Assembly: GCF_003688915.1 (NCBI RefSeq)
Contig: NZ_REFU01000001.1
Location: forward strand, 1,922,001 to 1,986,000
Source of the DNA: Rhodococcus sp. SBT000017
Lineage (GTDB): Bacteria > Actinomycetota > Actinomycetes > Mycobacteriales > Mycobacteriaceae
Reading direction: 5' to 3'
DNA length: 64,000 nt
Position numbers and translations under genes: made by a program. Below, one piece after another: positions 17,151 through 25,863 of this stretch. The notes under the pieces were generated by a model. It did not search any database, had not been told where the DNA came from, and was given only the letters and a program-made list of their open reading frames with translations. Numbering within the stretch: the first letter of the stretch is position 1; each line of letters starts with the position of its first letter.

Positions 17151-17630
17151 ATGACCGATCTGGACAAGACCGACGCCCGACTCCTTCTCGCCCTGTGTGC
17201 CAAACCACGAGCCACCGGCGTCGAACTCGCCACCACCTTGGGCCTGTCCCGCAACACCGTGCAGGCGCGCCTCGGTCGATGGGACGACAAGGGATCGCTC
17301 ACGCCGATCGATCACCGCATCCCGCCGAAGTCTCTGGGGCGGCCACTACAGGCATTCGTCACCGCACAGGTCAATCAACACACGCTCGCCGCAGTGACCC
17401 AACACCTTCGCACCATCCCGGAGGTGCTCGAAGTGTTCGGGCTGTCCGGAGCAGCGGACATGCACATCCGCATCGCGGCCGTCGACGCCGACGACCTCTA
17501 TCGCATCGCGGGTCTCATTCTCGATATCCCCGGAGTCGAGCGCACCAACATGTCCATCGCGATGAGCGAGTTGATCCAGTACCGCACCAAGCCGTTGCTC
17601 GAGCAACTCGCCGAGGACGGTCGTCGCTGA
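17151..17630 (+). CDS. bkdR: Lrp/AsnC-family regulator of the bkd operon
   Basis: A 159-aa Lrp-type regulator: winged helix-turn-helix (DLDKTDARLLLALCAKPRAT, then LATTLGLSRNTVQARLGRWDD) followed by a RAM domain (QAFVTAQVNQHTLAAVTQHL, EVLEVFGLSGAADMHIRIAA). It is divergent from bkdA and precedes the leucine/valine dehydrogenase gene, so it is very probably the local regulator of branched-chain amino acid catabolism, likely activated by a branched-chain amino acid. The ATG at 17151 has AGGAAG 7-8 nt upstream. Confidence 0.87.
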   Translation: MTDLDKTDARLLLALCAKPRATGVELATTLGLSRNTVQARLGRWDDKGSLTPIDHRIPPKSLGRPLQAFVTAQVNQHTLAAVTQHLRTIPEVLEVFGLSGAADMHIRIAAVDADDLYRIAGLILDIPGVERTNMSIAMSELIQYRTKPLLEQLAEDGRR

Positions 17631-17670
17631 GCAGCCCGACCATCCCGGCGAGGTCGATCCGAGATGCACC

Positions 17671-17721
17671 GTGCAACATGCACATTCTCGGCAACAGCGG
17701 TTGACCAGCGTGCACGTGCAC
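17671..17721. promoter_or_regulatory. Paired TGCAC palindromes upstream of amino acid dehydrogenase
   Basis: GTGCA-ACA-TGCAC (17671-17683) and GTGCACGTGCAC (17710-17721) are perfect inverted repeats with centres 38-39 nt apart. The same TGTGCAC core occurs in the bkdA/bkdR gap. This is a plausible set of BkdR sites controlling the dehydrogenase gene. Confidence 0.45.
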
Positions 17722-17797
17722 GACACTCTTCGGGGACACGAATTCCGGATACCACCCATTTCCGGTACCGCCGCCTCATCACCGAAAGAGACCGCCT

Positions 17798-18913
17798 GTG
17801 TCCGTCGTTGCCGACCACCCCGCCGCATCGAGTACCTCGTCCGATTCCTTCCCCGCCGCGACCGGCGTCTTCGATCGTCCCGACATGCCGCGCGACTGCG
17901 CACACGAACGCGTCGTGTTCTGCCAGGACCCCGACACCGGTCTGCGCGCGATCATCGCGGTCCACTCCACAGCCCTCGGTCCGGCTCTCGGCGGAACTCG
18001 CTTCTACCCCTACGTTTCCGAGCAGCAAGCGTTGACCGACGTGCTGCGCCTCTCCCGCGGAATGACGTACAAGGCAGCCGTCGCGGGTGTCGATCTGGGC
18101 GGCGGCAAAGCAGTGATCATCGGCAACCCCAACGCCATCAAGACCCCGACGCTTCTGGGCGCGTACGGCCGGTTCGTCGAATCGCTCGGTGGCACCTACG
18201 TGACGGCAGGTGATGTGGGCACCAACAGCGACGATCTCGACATCATCGCCGAGGAGACGGCGCACGTCGTCGGCAAGAACACCACCGCGGGCGGCACCGG
18301 CGACAGCGGCCCCCAGACCGCGCTCGGCGTCTTTCTCTCACTCCTGGCCGCAGCCGAATCCACCTGGGGCTCGGACGATCTGACCGGCAGGCGCGTCGGC
18401 GTCGAGGGCGCGGGCAAGGTGGGCTACAACCTCGTCGCACTGCTGCGCGAGGCCGGTGCCGAGGTGGTCGTCAGCGACTCCTACCCGCCTGCCCTCGACC
18501 GCATCGCCCTGGACTTCCCCGGTGTCACCGTCGAATCCGACATCATCGGTGCCGACATCGACGTCTATGCGCCGTGCGCCATGGGTGCCACTCTCGATGC
18601 CTCGTCGGTGGCCCGGTTGTCGGCGTCCATCGTGTGCGGCGCAGCGAACAATCAACTCCTCACACCCGATGTCGAGGCCATGCTGGCTGCGCGCGGAATC
18701 GTCTGGGTACCCGACTACGTGGCCAACGCCGGCGGCCTGATTCAGGTGGAAGGCGAACTGCGCGGAAAGGATTCGGAAGAAGTGATGGCCACGATCGGCA
18801 AGATCCGCGACACCGTCACGGGCATCTTCGCCATCGCCCGCGCCGAGGGCATCCTGCTCGGCGCAGCAGCCGATCGCCTGGCCGAGGATCGAATCGCGGC
18901 TGCTCGCAGCTGA
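17798..18913 (+). CDS. Leucine/valine dehydrogenase (Glu/Leu/Phe/Val dehydrogenase family)
   Basis: A 371-aa NAD-dependent amino acid dehydrogenase that oxidatively deaminates branched-chain amino acids to 2-oxoacids. The substrate region has ALGPALGGTRFYPY, MTYKAAVAGVDLGGGKAVI (catalytic lysine region) and AGDVGTNSDDLD; the NAD domain has GVEGAGKVGYNL. Length fits leucine or valine dehydrogenase rather than the longer glutamate enzymes. The GTG start at 17798 has GAAAGAGA upstream. It supplies the substrate for the neighbouring Bkd complex. Leucine versus valine preference cannot be told. Confidence 0.86.
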   Translation: MSVVADHPAASSTSSDSFPAATGVFDRPDMPRDCAHERVVFCQDPDTGLRAIIAVHSTALGPALGGTRFYPYVSEQQALTDVLRLSRGMTYKAAVAGVDLGGGKAVIIGNPNAIKTPTLLGAYGRFVESLGGTYVTAGDVGTNSDDLDIIAEETAHVVGKNTTAGGTGDSGPQTALGVFLSLLAAAESTWGSDDLTGRRVGVEGAGKVGYNLVALLREAGAEVVVSDSYPPALDRIALDFPGVTVESDIIGADIDVYAPCAMGATLDASSVARLSASIVCGAANNQLLTPDVEAMLAARGIVWVPDYVANAGGLIQVEGELRGKDSEEVMATIGKIRDTVTGIFAIARAEGILLGAAADRLAEDRIAAARS

Positions 18914-18925
18914 TCACAAGCAGGC

Positions 18926-18987
18926 TTCGCTCCACTCTCGGCCGTCGATCGGGGATTCCCGCACTGACGGTCACAGAGTGGAGCGAA
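18926..18987. terminator. Long-loop inverted repeat between convergent genes
   Basis: TTCGCTCCACTCT (18926-18938) is perfectly complementary to AGAGTGGAGCGAA (18975-18987), a 13-bp stem enclosing 36 nt. It lies between the stops of the convergent amino acid dehydrogenase and gabD genes. There is no T-tract, so it may be a bidirectional terminator of the stem-only type. Confidence 0.55.
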
Positions 18988-18997
18988 ACGTGCAGAT

Positions 18998-20449
18998 CTA
19001 CCGAAGCGCGATGTACTTGGTCTCGAGGTATTCCTCGATACCTTCCGACCCGCCCTCGCGTCCGAAGCCCGATTCCTTCACACCACCGAACGGGGCTGCG
19101 GCGTCGGAGATCGCACCGCGATTGACCCCGACCATGCCGGTGGCCAGTGCTGCCGACACCCGAAGGGCTCGGTCGAGGCTCTCGGTGTAGAAGTAGGCCA
19201 CCAACCCGTATCGGGTGTCGTTGGCTGCAGCGACGGCCTCGTCCTCGGTGTCGAATCCGATGATCGCCGCGACGGGCCCGAAGATTTCGTCCTGCAACAG
19301 ATTCGCGTCGGCCGGGATTCGGTCGAGCACCGTCGGCGCGTAGAAGAAGCCGGGTCCCTCGGGCGCGGTTCCGCCGGTGCGCACCCGGGCTCCCTTCGCG
19401 ACGGCGTCGTCGACCAGTGCCATGACCGTTCGACGCTGCTTGTCGTTGATGAGCGGTCCGATATCGGTGCCGTCTCGGTCACCCGGACCGACGGTCAACG
19501 CCTCGATTCGCTCGGTCAGCTTCGCGGTGAATTCCTCGCGCACCGAGTTGGCAACGTACAGCCGATTCGCTGCCGTGCACGCCTCGCCGCCGTTGCGCAT
19601 CTTGGCCAGCATCGCTCCGTCGACGGCGGCGTCGACGTCTGCGTCGTCGAACACGATGAACGGGGCGTTGCCGCCGAGCTCCATCGACGTCCGCAGTAGT
19701 CGATCGGCTGAATTGCGCACCAACAACTTTCCCACTCCGGTCGAACCGGTGAACGTGATCTTCCGCAGCCTCGGATCGTCCATCAATGGTCCGGTGACGG
19801 ACGCGGCGTCGGAGGCCGGGAGTATCGACAGCACGCCGCGGGGCAACCCGGCGTCGGCGAACACCTGCCCGAGGAGCAGCATCGTCAGTGGGGTGTCCTC
19901 GGCCGGTTTGACGATGACGGTGCAGCCCGCCGCCAGGGCCGGGCCGATCTTGCGTGTGCCCATGGCCAGCGGAAAGTTCCACGGGGTGATCGCCAGGACC
20001 GGGCCGACCGGAGACTTGGTGACCAGGATCGAGCCGTTGCCCGCAGGGGCAGGGGTGAACCGGCCGCCGATTCGGACGGCCTCCTCACCGAACCAGCGCA
20101 GGAATTCGCTGCCGTACTTCACTTCACCGTGGCTCTCCGCCAACGACTTTCCCATTTCGAGTGTCATCAGCAGAGCGAAGTCGGCAGCACGCTCCTGCAG
20201 CAGGTCGAAGGCGCGCCGCAGAATCTCGGCTCGCTCACGAGGGGGCGTCGCGGCCCACCCCGGCTGCGCCTCGGCGGCAAGGTCGAGCGCTGTGATGCCA
20301 TCGGCCGCGGTGGCGTCGGCGACGGTGGTCAACTCCTCGCCGGTCGCCGGGTTCAGCACGGCGAATCGTGCACCCGACGCCGACGGTGACTGCACGCCGC
20401 CGAGCCACAGTTCGGTGGGCAGCTTCGAGATCAGGTCGGTAGCCGACAT
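18998..20449 (-). CDS. gabD: Succinate-semialdehyde dehydrogenase
   Basis: A 483-aa NAD(P)-dependent aldehyde dehydrogenase. The active-site glutamate is in ELGGNAPFIVFDDADVD and the nucleophilic cysteine in NGGEACTAANRLYV; GSTGVGKLL is the cofactor-binding loop. The combination and length fit GabD. It oxidises succinate semialdehyde to succinate, the last step of GABA use. It starts 1 nt after the gabT stop, so the pair forms an operon. In this window it completes the proposed arginine-to-succinate route; glutarate semialdehyde is an alternative substrate. Confidence 0.9.
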   Translation of the reverse strand: MSATDLISKLPTELWLGGVQSPSASGARFAVLNPATGEELTTVADATAADGITALDLAAEAQPGWAATPPRERAEILRRAFDLLQERAADFALLMTLEMGKSLAESHGEVKYGSEFLRWFGEEAVRIGGRFTPAPAGNGSILVTKSPVGPVLAITPWNFPLAMGTRKIGPALAAGCTVIVKPAEDTPLTMLLLGQVFADAGLPRGVLSILPASDAASVTGPLMDDPRLRKITFTGSTGVGKLLVRNSADRLLRTSMELGGNAPFIVFDDADVDAAVDGAMLAKMRNGGEACTAANRLYVANSVREEFTAKLTERIEALTVGPGDRDGTDIGPLINDKQRRTVMALVDDAVAKGARVRTGGTAPEGPGFFYAPTVLDRIPADANLLQDEIFGPVAAIIGFDTEDEAVAAANDTRYGLVAYFYTESLDRALRVSAALATGMVGVNRGAISDAAAPFGGVKESGFGREGGSEGIEEYLETKYIALR

Positions 20450-20450
20450 G

Positions 20451-21815
20451 TCAGTTCCCCTGTGCCACAGTGCGCAGCGCGTCTTCGAGGACGGTGAGCG
20501 CGTCGCTCAGCAACTCGTCGGAGATCACCAGGGGCGGCAGCAACCGGATGACGTTGCCGTACGTGCCGCACGTCAGCACGATCACCCCGGCCGCGAGTGC
20601 CGCCGCCGCAACGGCTTTGGTGGCCTCCGGGTTGGGCTCACGCCCACCCGGCACGACGAGCTCGATCGCGAGCATGGCTCCGCGGCCACGCACGTCGCCG
20701 ATGATGCCGACCTCGGACGCCAACGCGTTCAATCGCTCGAACACGGTGCGTTCGATGTCGCGGGCGCGGGAGTTGAGGTCGTGTGTCTCCATCTGGTCGA
20801 TGGATGCGATGGCCGCGGCGCAGGCCACCGGGTTGCCGCCGTAGGTGCCACCGAGTCCACCGGGGTGCACGGCATCGATCAGATCGGCACGGCCGGTCAC
20901 CGCGGCCAGCGGCATGCCACCTGCAATCCCCTTCGCCATGGTGATCAGATCCGGCACGACGCCTTCGTGCTCGCTCGCGAACCAGGCTCCGGTGCGGGTG
21001 AATCCGGCCTGCACCTCGTCGGCGATGAACACCACGCCGTTCTCGCGTGCCCAGTCCGCCAGAGCCGGCAGGAATCCTTCTGCGGGCACGATGAAGCCGC
21101 CCTCACCCTGGATCGGCTCGATCAGAATGGCCGCGAGATCGGCTGCGCCCACCTGCTTCTCGATGACGGAGATCGCCCGGGCCGCAGCCTGGGCGCCAGT
21201 GATCGCGGAACCGTCGGAGTTCAGGCCCTCTCGGAACGGGTAGGACATCGGCGCCCGATAGACCTCCGGAGCGAACGGCCCGAACCCGCTCTTGTACGGC
21301 ATCGACTTGGACGTCAGCGCCATCGTCAGATTGGTACGACCGTGGTAAGCGTGGTCGAACACGACGACAGCAGACCGCCCGGTGGCGTGACGAGCGATCT
21401 TCACGGCGTTCTCGACGGCCTCGGCACCACTGTTGAACAGGACGCTGCGCTTGTCGTGATCCCCCGGCGTCAACTCGGCCAGCTTCTCGGCGACCTCGAT
21501 GTACCCCTCGTACGGCGCGATCATGAAGCAGGTGTGGGTGAAGTGTGCGACCTGATCCTGCACTGCAGCAACGACTGCCGAGTTCGAGGCACCGACTGTC
21601 GTCACGGCGATTCCGGCCCCGAGGTCGATCAGCGAGTTCCCGTCGACATCGACCACGACGCCACCGTCCGCGTCGGCGACGTACACCGGCAGCGTCGACG
21701 CCACGCCCGCACCGACGACGGCCTTGCGGCGCTCCGCCAATGCCGACGACTTCGGTCCGGGGAACGCGGTGACGATCTTGCGCTCCTGCGGAAGTCGGTA
21801 CTCGATCGAGGCCAT
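20451..21815 (-). CDS. gabT: 4-aminobutyrate aminotransferase
   Basis: A 454-aa class III PLP aminotransferase. Typical stretches are FNSGAEAVENAVKIARHATG, FDHAYHGRTNLTMALT, ILIEPIQGEGGFIVPAEGF and FIADEVQAGFTRTG, with the PLP lysine in TMAKGIAGGMPLAA. It converts GABA and 2-oxoglutarate to succinate semialdehyde and glutamate. The ATG at 21815 (MASIEYRLPQ) has AAAGG about 8 nt upstream; an ATG 15 nt earlier is less likely. It is divergent from a PucR-family regulator and directly followed by gabD. Confidence 0.92.
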   Translation of the reverse strand: MASIEYRLPQERKIVTAFPGPKSSALAERRKAVVGAGVASTLPVYVADADGGVVVDVDGNSLIDLGAGIAVTTVGASNSAVVAAVQDQVAHFTHTCFMIAPYEGYIEVAEKLAELTPGDHDKRSVLFNSGAEAVENAVKIARHATGRSAVVVFDHAYHGRTNLTMALTSKSMPYKSGFGPFAPEVYRAPMSYPFREGLNSDGSAITGAQAAARAISVIEKQVGAADLAAILIEPIQGEGGFIVPAEGFLPALADWARENGVVFIADEVQAGFTRTGAWFASEHEGVVPDLITMAKGIAGGMPLAAVTGRADLIDAVHPGGLGGTYGGNPVACAAAIASIDQMETHDLNSRARDIERTVFERLNALASEVGIIGDVRGRGAMLAIELVVPGGREPNPEATKAVAAAALAAGVIVLTCGTYGNVIRLLPPLVISDELLSDALTVLEDALRTVAQGN

Positions 21816-21945
21816 GGTCGCACCTTTCATGTGGGCTGGTCCAGCAAGTATGCGACCGGTCGACCGCCCAGGACTGCTGCCAATTCGTCCATTCGAAGGG
21901 CTGGTTGCACTCCGTTTCGTCGACCCGGGGTTTAGAGTTCGACAG

Positions 21946-23442
21946 GTGAGCGTGCAGATGTCCTGGCTGCTGAGGCAGCAACACCTCCGCCTGAGTCACC
22001 GCGGAGGACCCGAACGCAGCGTCGTACCCATCACCTTCGCGCAGGCGACCGAGCTCACCGACCCCAGCCCTTGGCTGTCGGGTGGCGAGCTGATTCTGAC
22101 GACCGGGCTCGGGTTCGACACCGACGGCCCAGCTCTCGGCACCTACGTCCGAACCTTGGCGGCCGCGGGCGTCGCCTGCCTCGGATTCGGAATCGGTCTG
22201 TCGCACAGCACGATTCCCCAGCACATTCTCGATGCGGCAGAGGACGTGGGCCTACCCGTCGTCGAGGTCCCCTACGACACTCCGTTCGCAGCCGTCATCC
22301 GCGCGGTCATGAAGCGAATCTCGGAGCAGGAGTACGAGCAGGTCGTTCGCGCGGCCTCGGTGCAGAACCGCATCACTCGGGCAGCGCTGCACGGCGGCGT
22401 GAACGCGATCGTCCGTGAGCTGGCCGTTGCCACGTCGACCTCGGTGGCGCTGATCGGCCGGCGCACCGAGTCGTTTCATCCCGCAGACGCATCCGACCTC
22501 GTCGAGCAGGCCCGCGAGATCGCCAGCAGCATCCGGCCGTCGTCCTCTCCCGCCACCGTGTCGGCGAGCGAACCGGGGCGCACAGTGACCCTGCATTCGG
22601 TTGCGATCACCGGTGGCGCTCCGACCTTCCTGGCCATTCGCACCACAGGGCCGATGACCGGGGTCGAGCAGATCCTGTTGGGACACGCGGTATCACTGGT
22701 GACGCTCGACCTCGAGAAGCCGGCACGACTGCGCGCCGAGCAGTCCAGGCTCAACACTCTCGCGCTCGGGTTGTTGCTCGACGGACATCTCTTGTCTTCC
22801 GACGATACGGCCCTACCGAGCTATCTCGCCGATGCTGCCGACGACGACTCCCACATCAGGGTTGCGGTGATTCGCGGACCGTCCGAACGCATCGCCGAGG
22901 CAGTCGACGCCGAGTGCCGGGTCCGCGCGCGGCCGACCTACGCCCGTAACACCGATACCGGCTGCGAACTACTGCTGCGCGGCTCCGACGACGCCCGGTT
23001 CGTTGCTCACCTCGTCGATTCACTCCCTCGGTCGACGTGTGCAGGCATCAGTTCCCGGCTGAACATCGACGAGTCGCCTACGGCGCTGCGGCAGGCCACA
23101 CTCGCATGCGCCGCGGCGGGTCCCCACGACCGGATCGTCGAATTCACCGGATCGATGCTGTTGGCCTCCGAACCGGTGCAGGAGTCGTTGCGTGCCATGG
23201 CTGCCGTGACCATCGCGGTACTGGCCGAGTACGACCGCACCCATTCCGCCGATCTGGTCGGATCGCTTCGGGCTTTCCTCGAGGCGAACGGGCATTGGGA
23301 AACCGCTGCGGCGCACCTGTCCGTTCATCGTCACACGCTGCGAAACCGGATCACGCGGTGCGAGGAATTGCTCGCGGTGGATCTGACGTCGGCGCGGGTG
23401 CGAGCCGAACTGTTGCTCTCACTGCTTGCCGCGACAACGTGA
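21946..23442 (+). CDS. PucR-family regulator of the gab genes
   Basis: A 498-aa regulator with the N-terminal PucR purine-catabolism-like domain (VSVQMSWLLRQQHLRLSHRG, TDPSPWLSGGELILTTG), a middle region and a C-terminal PucR helix-turn-helix (FLEANGHWETAAAHLSVHRH, TLRNRITRCEELL). It is divergent from gabTD with a 130-nt gap that contains CGACCGGTCG, a 10-bp palindrome at 21853-21862. A PucR-type activator is usual next to actinobacterial gab genes. The GTG at 21946 has no good ribosome site, but TAGAGT ends 8 nt before it, so the message may be leaderless. Confidence 0.82.
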   Translation: MSVQMSWLLRQQHLRLSHRGGPERSVVPITFAQATELTDPSPWLSGGELILTTGLGFDTDGPALGTYVRTLAAAGVACLGFGIGLSHSTIPQHILDAAEDVGLPVVEVPYDTPFAAVIRAVMKRISEQEYEQVVRAASVQNRITRAALHGGVNAIVRELAVATSTSVALIGRRTESFHPADASDLVEQAREIASSIRPSSSPATVSASEPGRTVTLHSVAITGGAPTFLAIRTTGPMTGVEQILLGHAVSLVTLDLEKPARLRAEQSRLNTLALGLLLDGHLLSSDDTALPSYLADAADDDSHIRVAVIRGPSERIAEAVDAECRVRARPTYARNTDTGCELLLRGSDDARFVAHLVDSLPRSTCAGISSRLNIDESPTALRQATLACAAAGPHDRIVEFTGSMLLASEPVQESLRAMAAVTIAVLAEYDRTHSADLVGSLRAFLEANGHWETAAAHLSVHRHTLRNRITRCEELLAVDLTSARVRAELLLSLLAATT

Positions 23443-23470
23443 ATATCGGCACACGTGTCAGGATTTCCCG

Positions 23471-24262
23471 ATGACCACGCCTCGTCCCGAACCCCACATC
23501 GCCGTCGCAACTGCGAAATCGGTTCGGCTCGGAGTACTGCTGGCGGCAGTCGGCGGATTCCTCGACGCGTACACCTACATCACCCGTGGCGGCGTGTTCG
23601 CCGGTGCGCAGACCGGCAACGTGGTGCTGCTCGGTGTCGATGTCGCCGGTGGCAGGTGGATCGAGGCGCTGGCCTTTCTGCCGCCGTTGGCGGCCTTCGT
23701 CCTGGGCGTCGCGACCGCGGAATTCATCGCGCTGCCCGCGGTTGCGAAGATCGTGCGAAGACCGGTGCGGGCGGTGCTGGTGTTCGAGATCCTGGTGGTC
23801 CTCGTCGTCGGATTTCTGCCGGCGACCGTGCCCGATGCGGTGGTCTCGGTGATCCTCGCTCACGTTGCCGGCGTGCAGGTGACCACCTTTCGCGTGCTGG
23901 TGGATTCGCCGTTCAACACCACCATGACGACCGGGAATCTCCGTAGCATGGCGATGGCCGCATTCCATCGGGTGGTCGAACACGATCTGGAGGCCGGTAC
24001 CCGCGCCCGACGGTTCGGCGCGGTGATCTCGGGATTCTTCGGCGGGGCGCTGCTCGGCGCAGTCGCGGTGGAGCTGTTCGGGCTACGGGCGATCTGGGTC
24101 GTCGCCGTCATGCTGACCATCGCTCTGGCACTGTTCGTGTTCGACGAGCGCACACCCAGGTCGTTGCCTCCGAAAGGTCAGTCGCCCAACCGAAGCGGAG
24201 CAATGGACTCGAACACATCGCCCGGCCCCGGGTTGCCTGCTGCCGACGAACCGCCCAAGTGA
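23471..24262 (+). CDS. DUF1275 (YoaK-family) membrane protein
   Basis: A 263-aa integral membrane protein with about six hydrophobic segments. GGFLDAYTYITRGGVFAGAQ and TGNVVLLG are the hallmark of the DUF1275/YoaK family, and FNTTMTTGNLRSM is its second repeat. Function is unknown; a transporter role has been suggested for the family. The last 85 nt overlap, on the opposite strand, the 3' end of the flavin monooxygenase gene, and the C-terminal tail (after ERTPRSLPP) is polar and probably non-essential. It follows the PucR gene by 28 nt. Confidence 0.82.
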   Translation: MTTPRPEPHIAVATAKSVRLGVLLAAVGGFLDAYTYITRGGVFAGAQTGNVVLLGVDVAGGRWIEALAFLPPLAAFVLGVATAEFIALPAVAKIVRRPVRAVLVFEILVVLVVGFLPATVPDAVVSVILAHVAGVQVTTFRVLVDSPFNTTMTTGNLRSMAMAAFHRVVEHDLEAGTRARRFGAVISGFFGGALLGAVAVELFGLRAIWVVAVMLTIALALFVFDERTPRSLPPKGQSPNRSGAMDSNTSPGPGLPAADEPPK

Positions 24263-25863
24263 TGCACGACGCCCCACACCGCATTCAGTGCAGTGTGAAT
24301 GGCACCCTCGGCCCAACCCGCCGTCCACGAGATGTCGTCGCCGGCTAGGAAGATTCCTCGATGTCGCGGGTCGAGTCGGTGCTGCACGAAGTGAGTGAAC
24401 AGCCTTTCCTGGTAGCGGTAGTGACCCGGCAGGTTGGCTTTGAAGGCACCCATGAAATCGCGTTCGGTTTCCCAGGACAGCGTCACCGGGGTGGAAATGA
24501 TGTGGCTGCGGAAATCGACGCCCGGGTAGATCTCCTCGAGCGAGCGCAGCATGATGTTCATGCGTTCGGTCGGGTCGAGAGCCAGCAGCTTGAGCGAATC
24601 GTCGGACCACGTGTAGGACAGGCAGATCAGCCCAGGCTTGCCCTCGCCCTGGTCGAGTAGGTAGGTGCCACGACTCATTCGGTCGGTCAGCGTCATGCTG
24701 ACCAGATCGCGGCCGGTGACCGGATCCTTGTCCTTCCAGAACGGCCGGTCGACGAGTGCGAACACCTTGGTCGAACCCATGTAGTGGGTGCGTTCGATGG
24801 CGGTCCAGTGGTCGATGGGAAACAGATCGTCGTCACACCTGATGTTGCTGAGCAGCATCCAACTCTGGGCGGTCACGACGGCGGCCGCGTACGTACGGAT
24901 GTTGCCGCGGTCGTCGTGGATCGTGGTGCCACCGTCGGTGCGTCTGATCTCGGTGACGCGCGACATCGTGGTGCCGCCGTTCAGTGAGGCCACCGATGTG
25001 CCCGCGGGCCAGTGCGCCATGTTCGCAGGCGTGTCGGTCCACAACCGCATCGGCAGTTGCTGTGAGCCGCCGACGATTCCGCGATGGTGGTCGTCCGCTG
25101 CCGTGATGACGACGCGGAGGATCTCGAGAATCGAATTAGGATAGTCGGTGTCCCAACCACCCGTTCCGAATCCCACCTGGCCGAACAGCTCACGCATCCG
25201 AAACGACGAGAAGTGTTCGGATGCGGCCAAAAATCCGTAGAAGGTCTGGTCGTCGAACTTCACGATCAGCTCGTTCCAGATTCGCTTGATCTCGGCAACG
25301 TCGCGCCTGCGAATGGCACGCTGCAGCGGAACCAACTCGGCGTGATCCTCGAGCGTCCGGTTCCACGCGTCCGCGACCTCGGCGAACACCGGCGGAAGAT
25401 CCTCGAGCTTCTGGGCGTAATGGCTCTCGCCCTTGAGGTCGATCACCGTACTCGGGGTCACCTCTGCCAGCGGGTTCGGAAACGGCGTGGTCTCGAGCCC
25501 GACTGCGTCGAGGTAGTGGAACAGTGCAGTCGACGACGGCGGAAACCGCATCGCACCCATCTCGGCCACCACACCCGGGTGCCCCTCGAACGGCACCGAC
25601 CGCATCCGGCCGCCGATCCGATCCGATTCGTACACAACGGGTTCCAGGCCGAGCCTGAGCAATTCATGGGCGACGACCATGCCGGCGAGTCCGCCGCCGA
25701 TCACTGCAACCTTCGTACCGAGGGCAGCGTCGGGAACACGTCCGAGGCCGGCCGGGTGCGCCAGGTAGTCGTCGTAGGCGAACGGGAAGTCGGGACCGAA
25801 CATGGTGAGCGGCTGGTCGGCCTCGGATTCGATCGCGCTGTCCGGGGTGACGGGTGTGGTCAT
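24178..25863 (-). CDS. Flavin monooxygenase, probable L-arginine 2-monooxygenase
   Basis: A 561-aa FAD enzyme of the amine oxidase/tryptophan-2-monooxygenase family. The FAD fold is KVAVIGGGLAGMVVAHELLR (about 51-70), followed by VVYESDRIGGRMRS, the arginine-containing motif GAMRFPPSS, and a C-terminal FLAGDDISWTAGWAEGAIH. Length matches lysine and arginine 2-monooxygenases, which decarboxylate the amino acid oxidatively to an amide. The neighbouring amidase, guanidinobutyrase, gabT and gabD make L-arginine the best substrate guess (product 4-guanidinobutyramide). L-lysine or tryptophan remain possible. The start overlaps the amidase stop by ATGA. Confidence 0.78.
   Translation of the reverse strand: MTTPVTPDSAIESEADQPLTMFGPDFPFAYDDYLAHPAGLGRVPDAALGTKVAVIGGGLAGMVVAHELLRLGLEPVVYESDRIGGRMRSVPFEGHPGVVAEMGAMRFPPSSTALFHYLDAVGLETTPFPNPLAEVTPSTVIDLKGESHYAQKLEDLPPVFAEVADAWNRTLEDHAELVPLQRAIRRRDVAEIKRIWNELIVKFDDQTFYGFLAASEHFSSFRMRELFGQVGFGTGGWDTDYPNSILEILRVVITAADDHHRGIVGGSQQLPMRLWTDTPANMAHWPAGTSVASLNGGTTMSRVTEIRRTDGGTTIHDDRGNIRTYAAAVVTAQSWMLLSNIRCDDDLFPIDHWTAIERTHYMGSTKVFALVDRPFWKDKDPVTGRDLVSMTLTDRMSRGTYLLDQGEGKPGLICLSYTWSDDSLKLLALDPTERMNIMLRSLEEIYPGVDFRSHIISTPVTLSWETERDFMGAFKANLPGHYRYQERLFTHFVQHRLDPRHRGIFLAGDDISWTAGWAEGAIHTALNAVWGVVHHLGGSSAAGNPGPGDVFESIAPLRLGD

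Noticed and set aside
21853..21862. CGACCGGTCG palindrome as a proven PucR site
   Set aside because: A 10-bp GC-rich palindrome is expected often by chance in this DNA; mentioned only as a candidate in the PucR entry.
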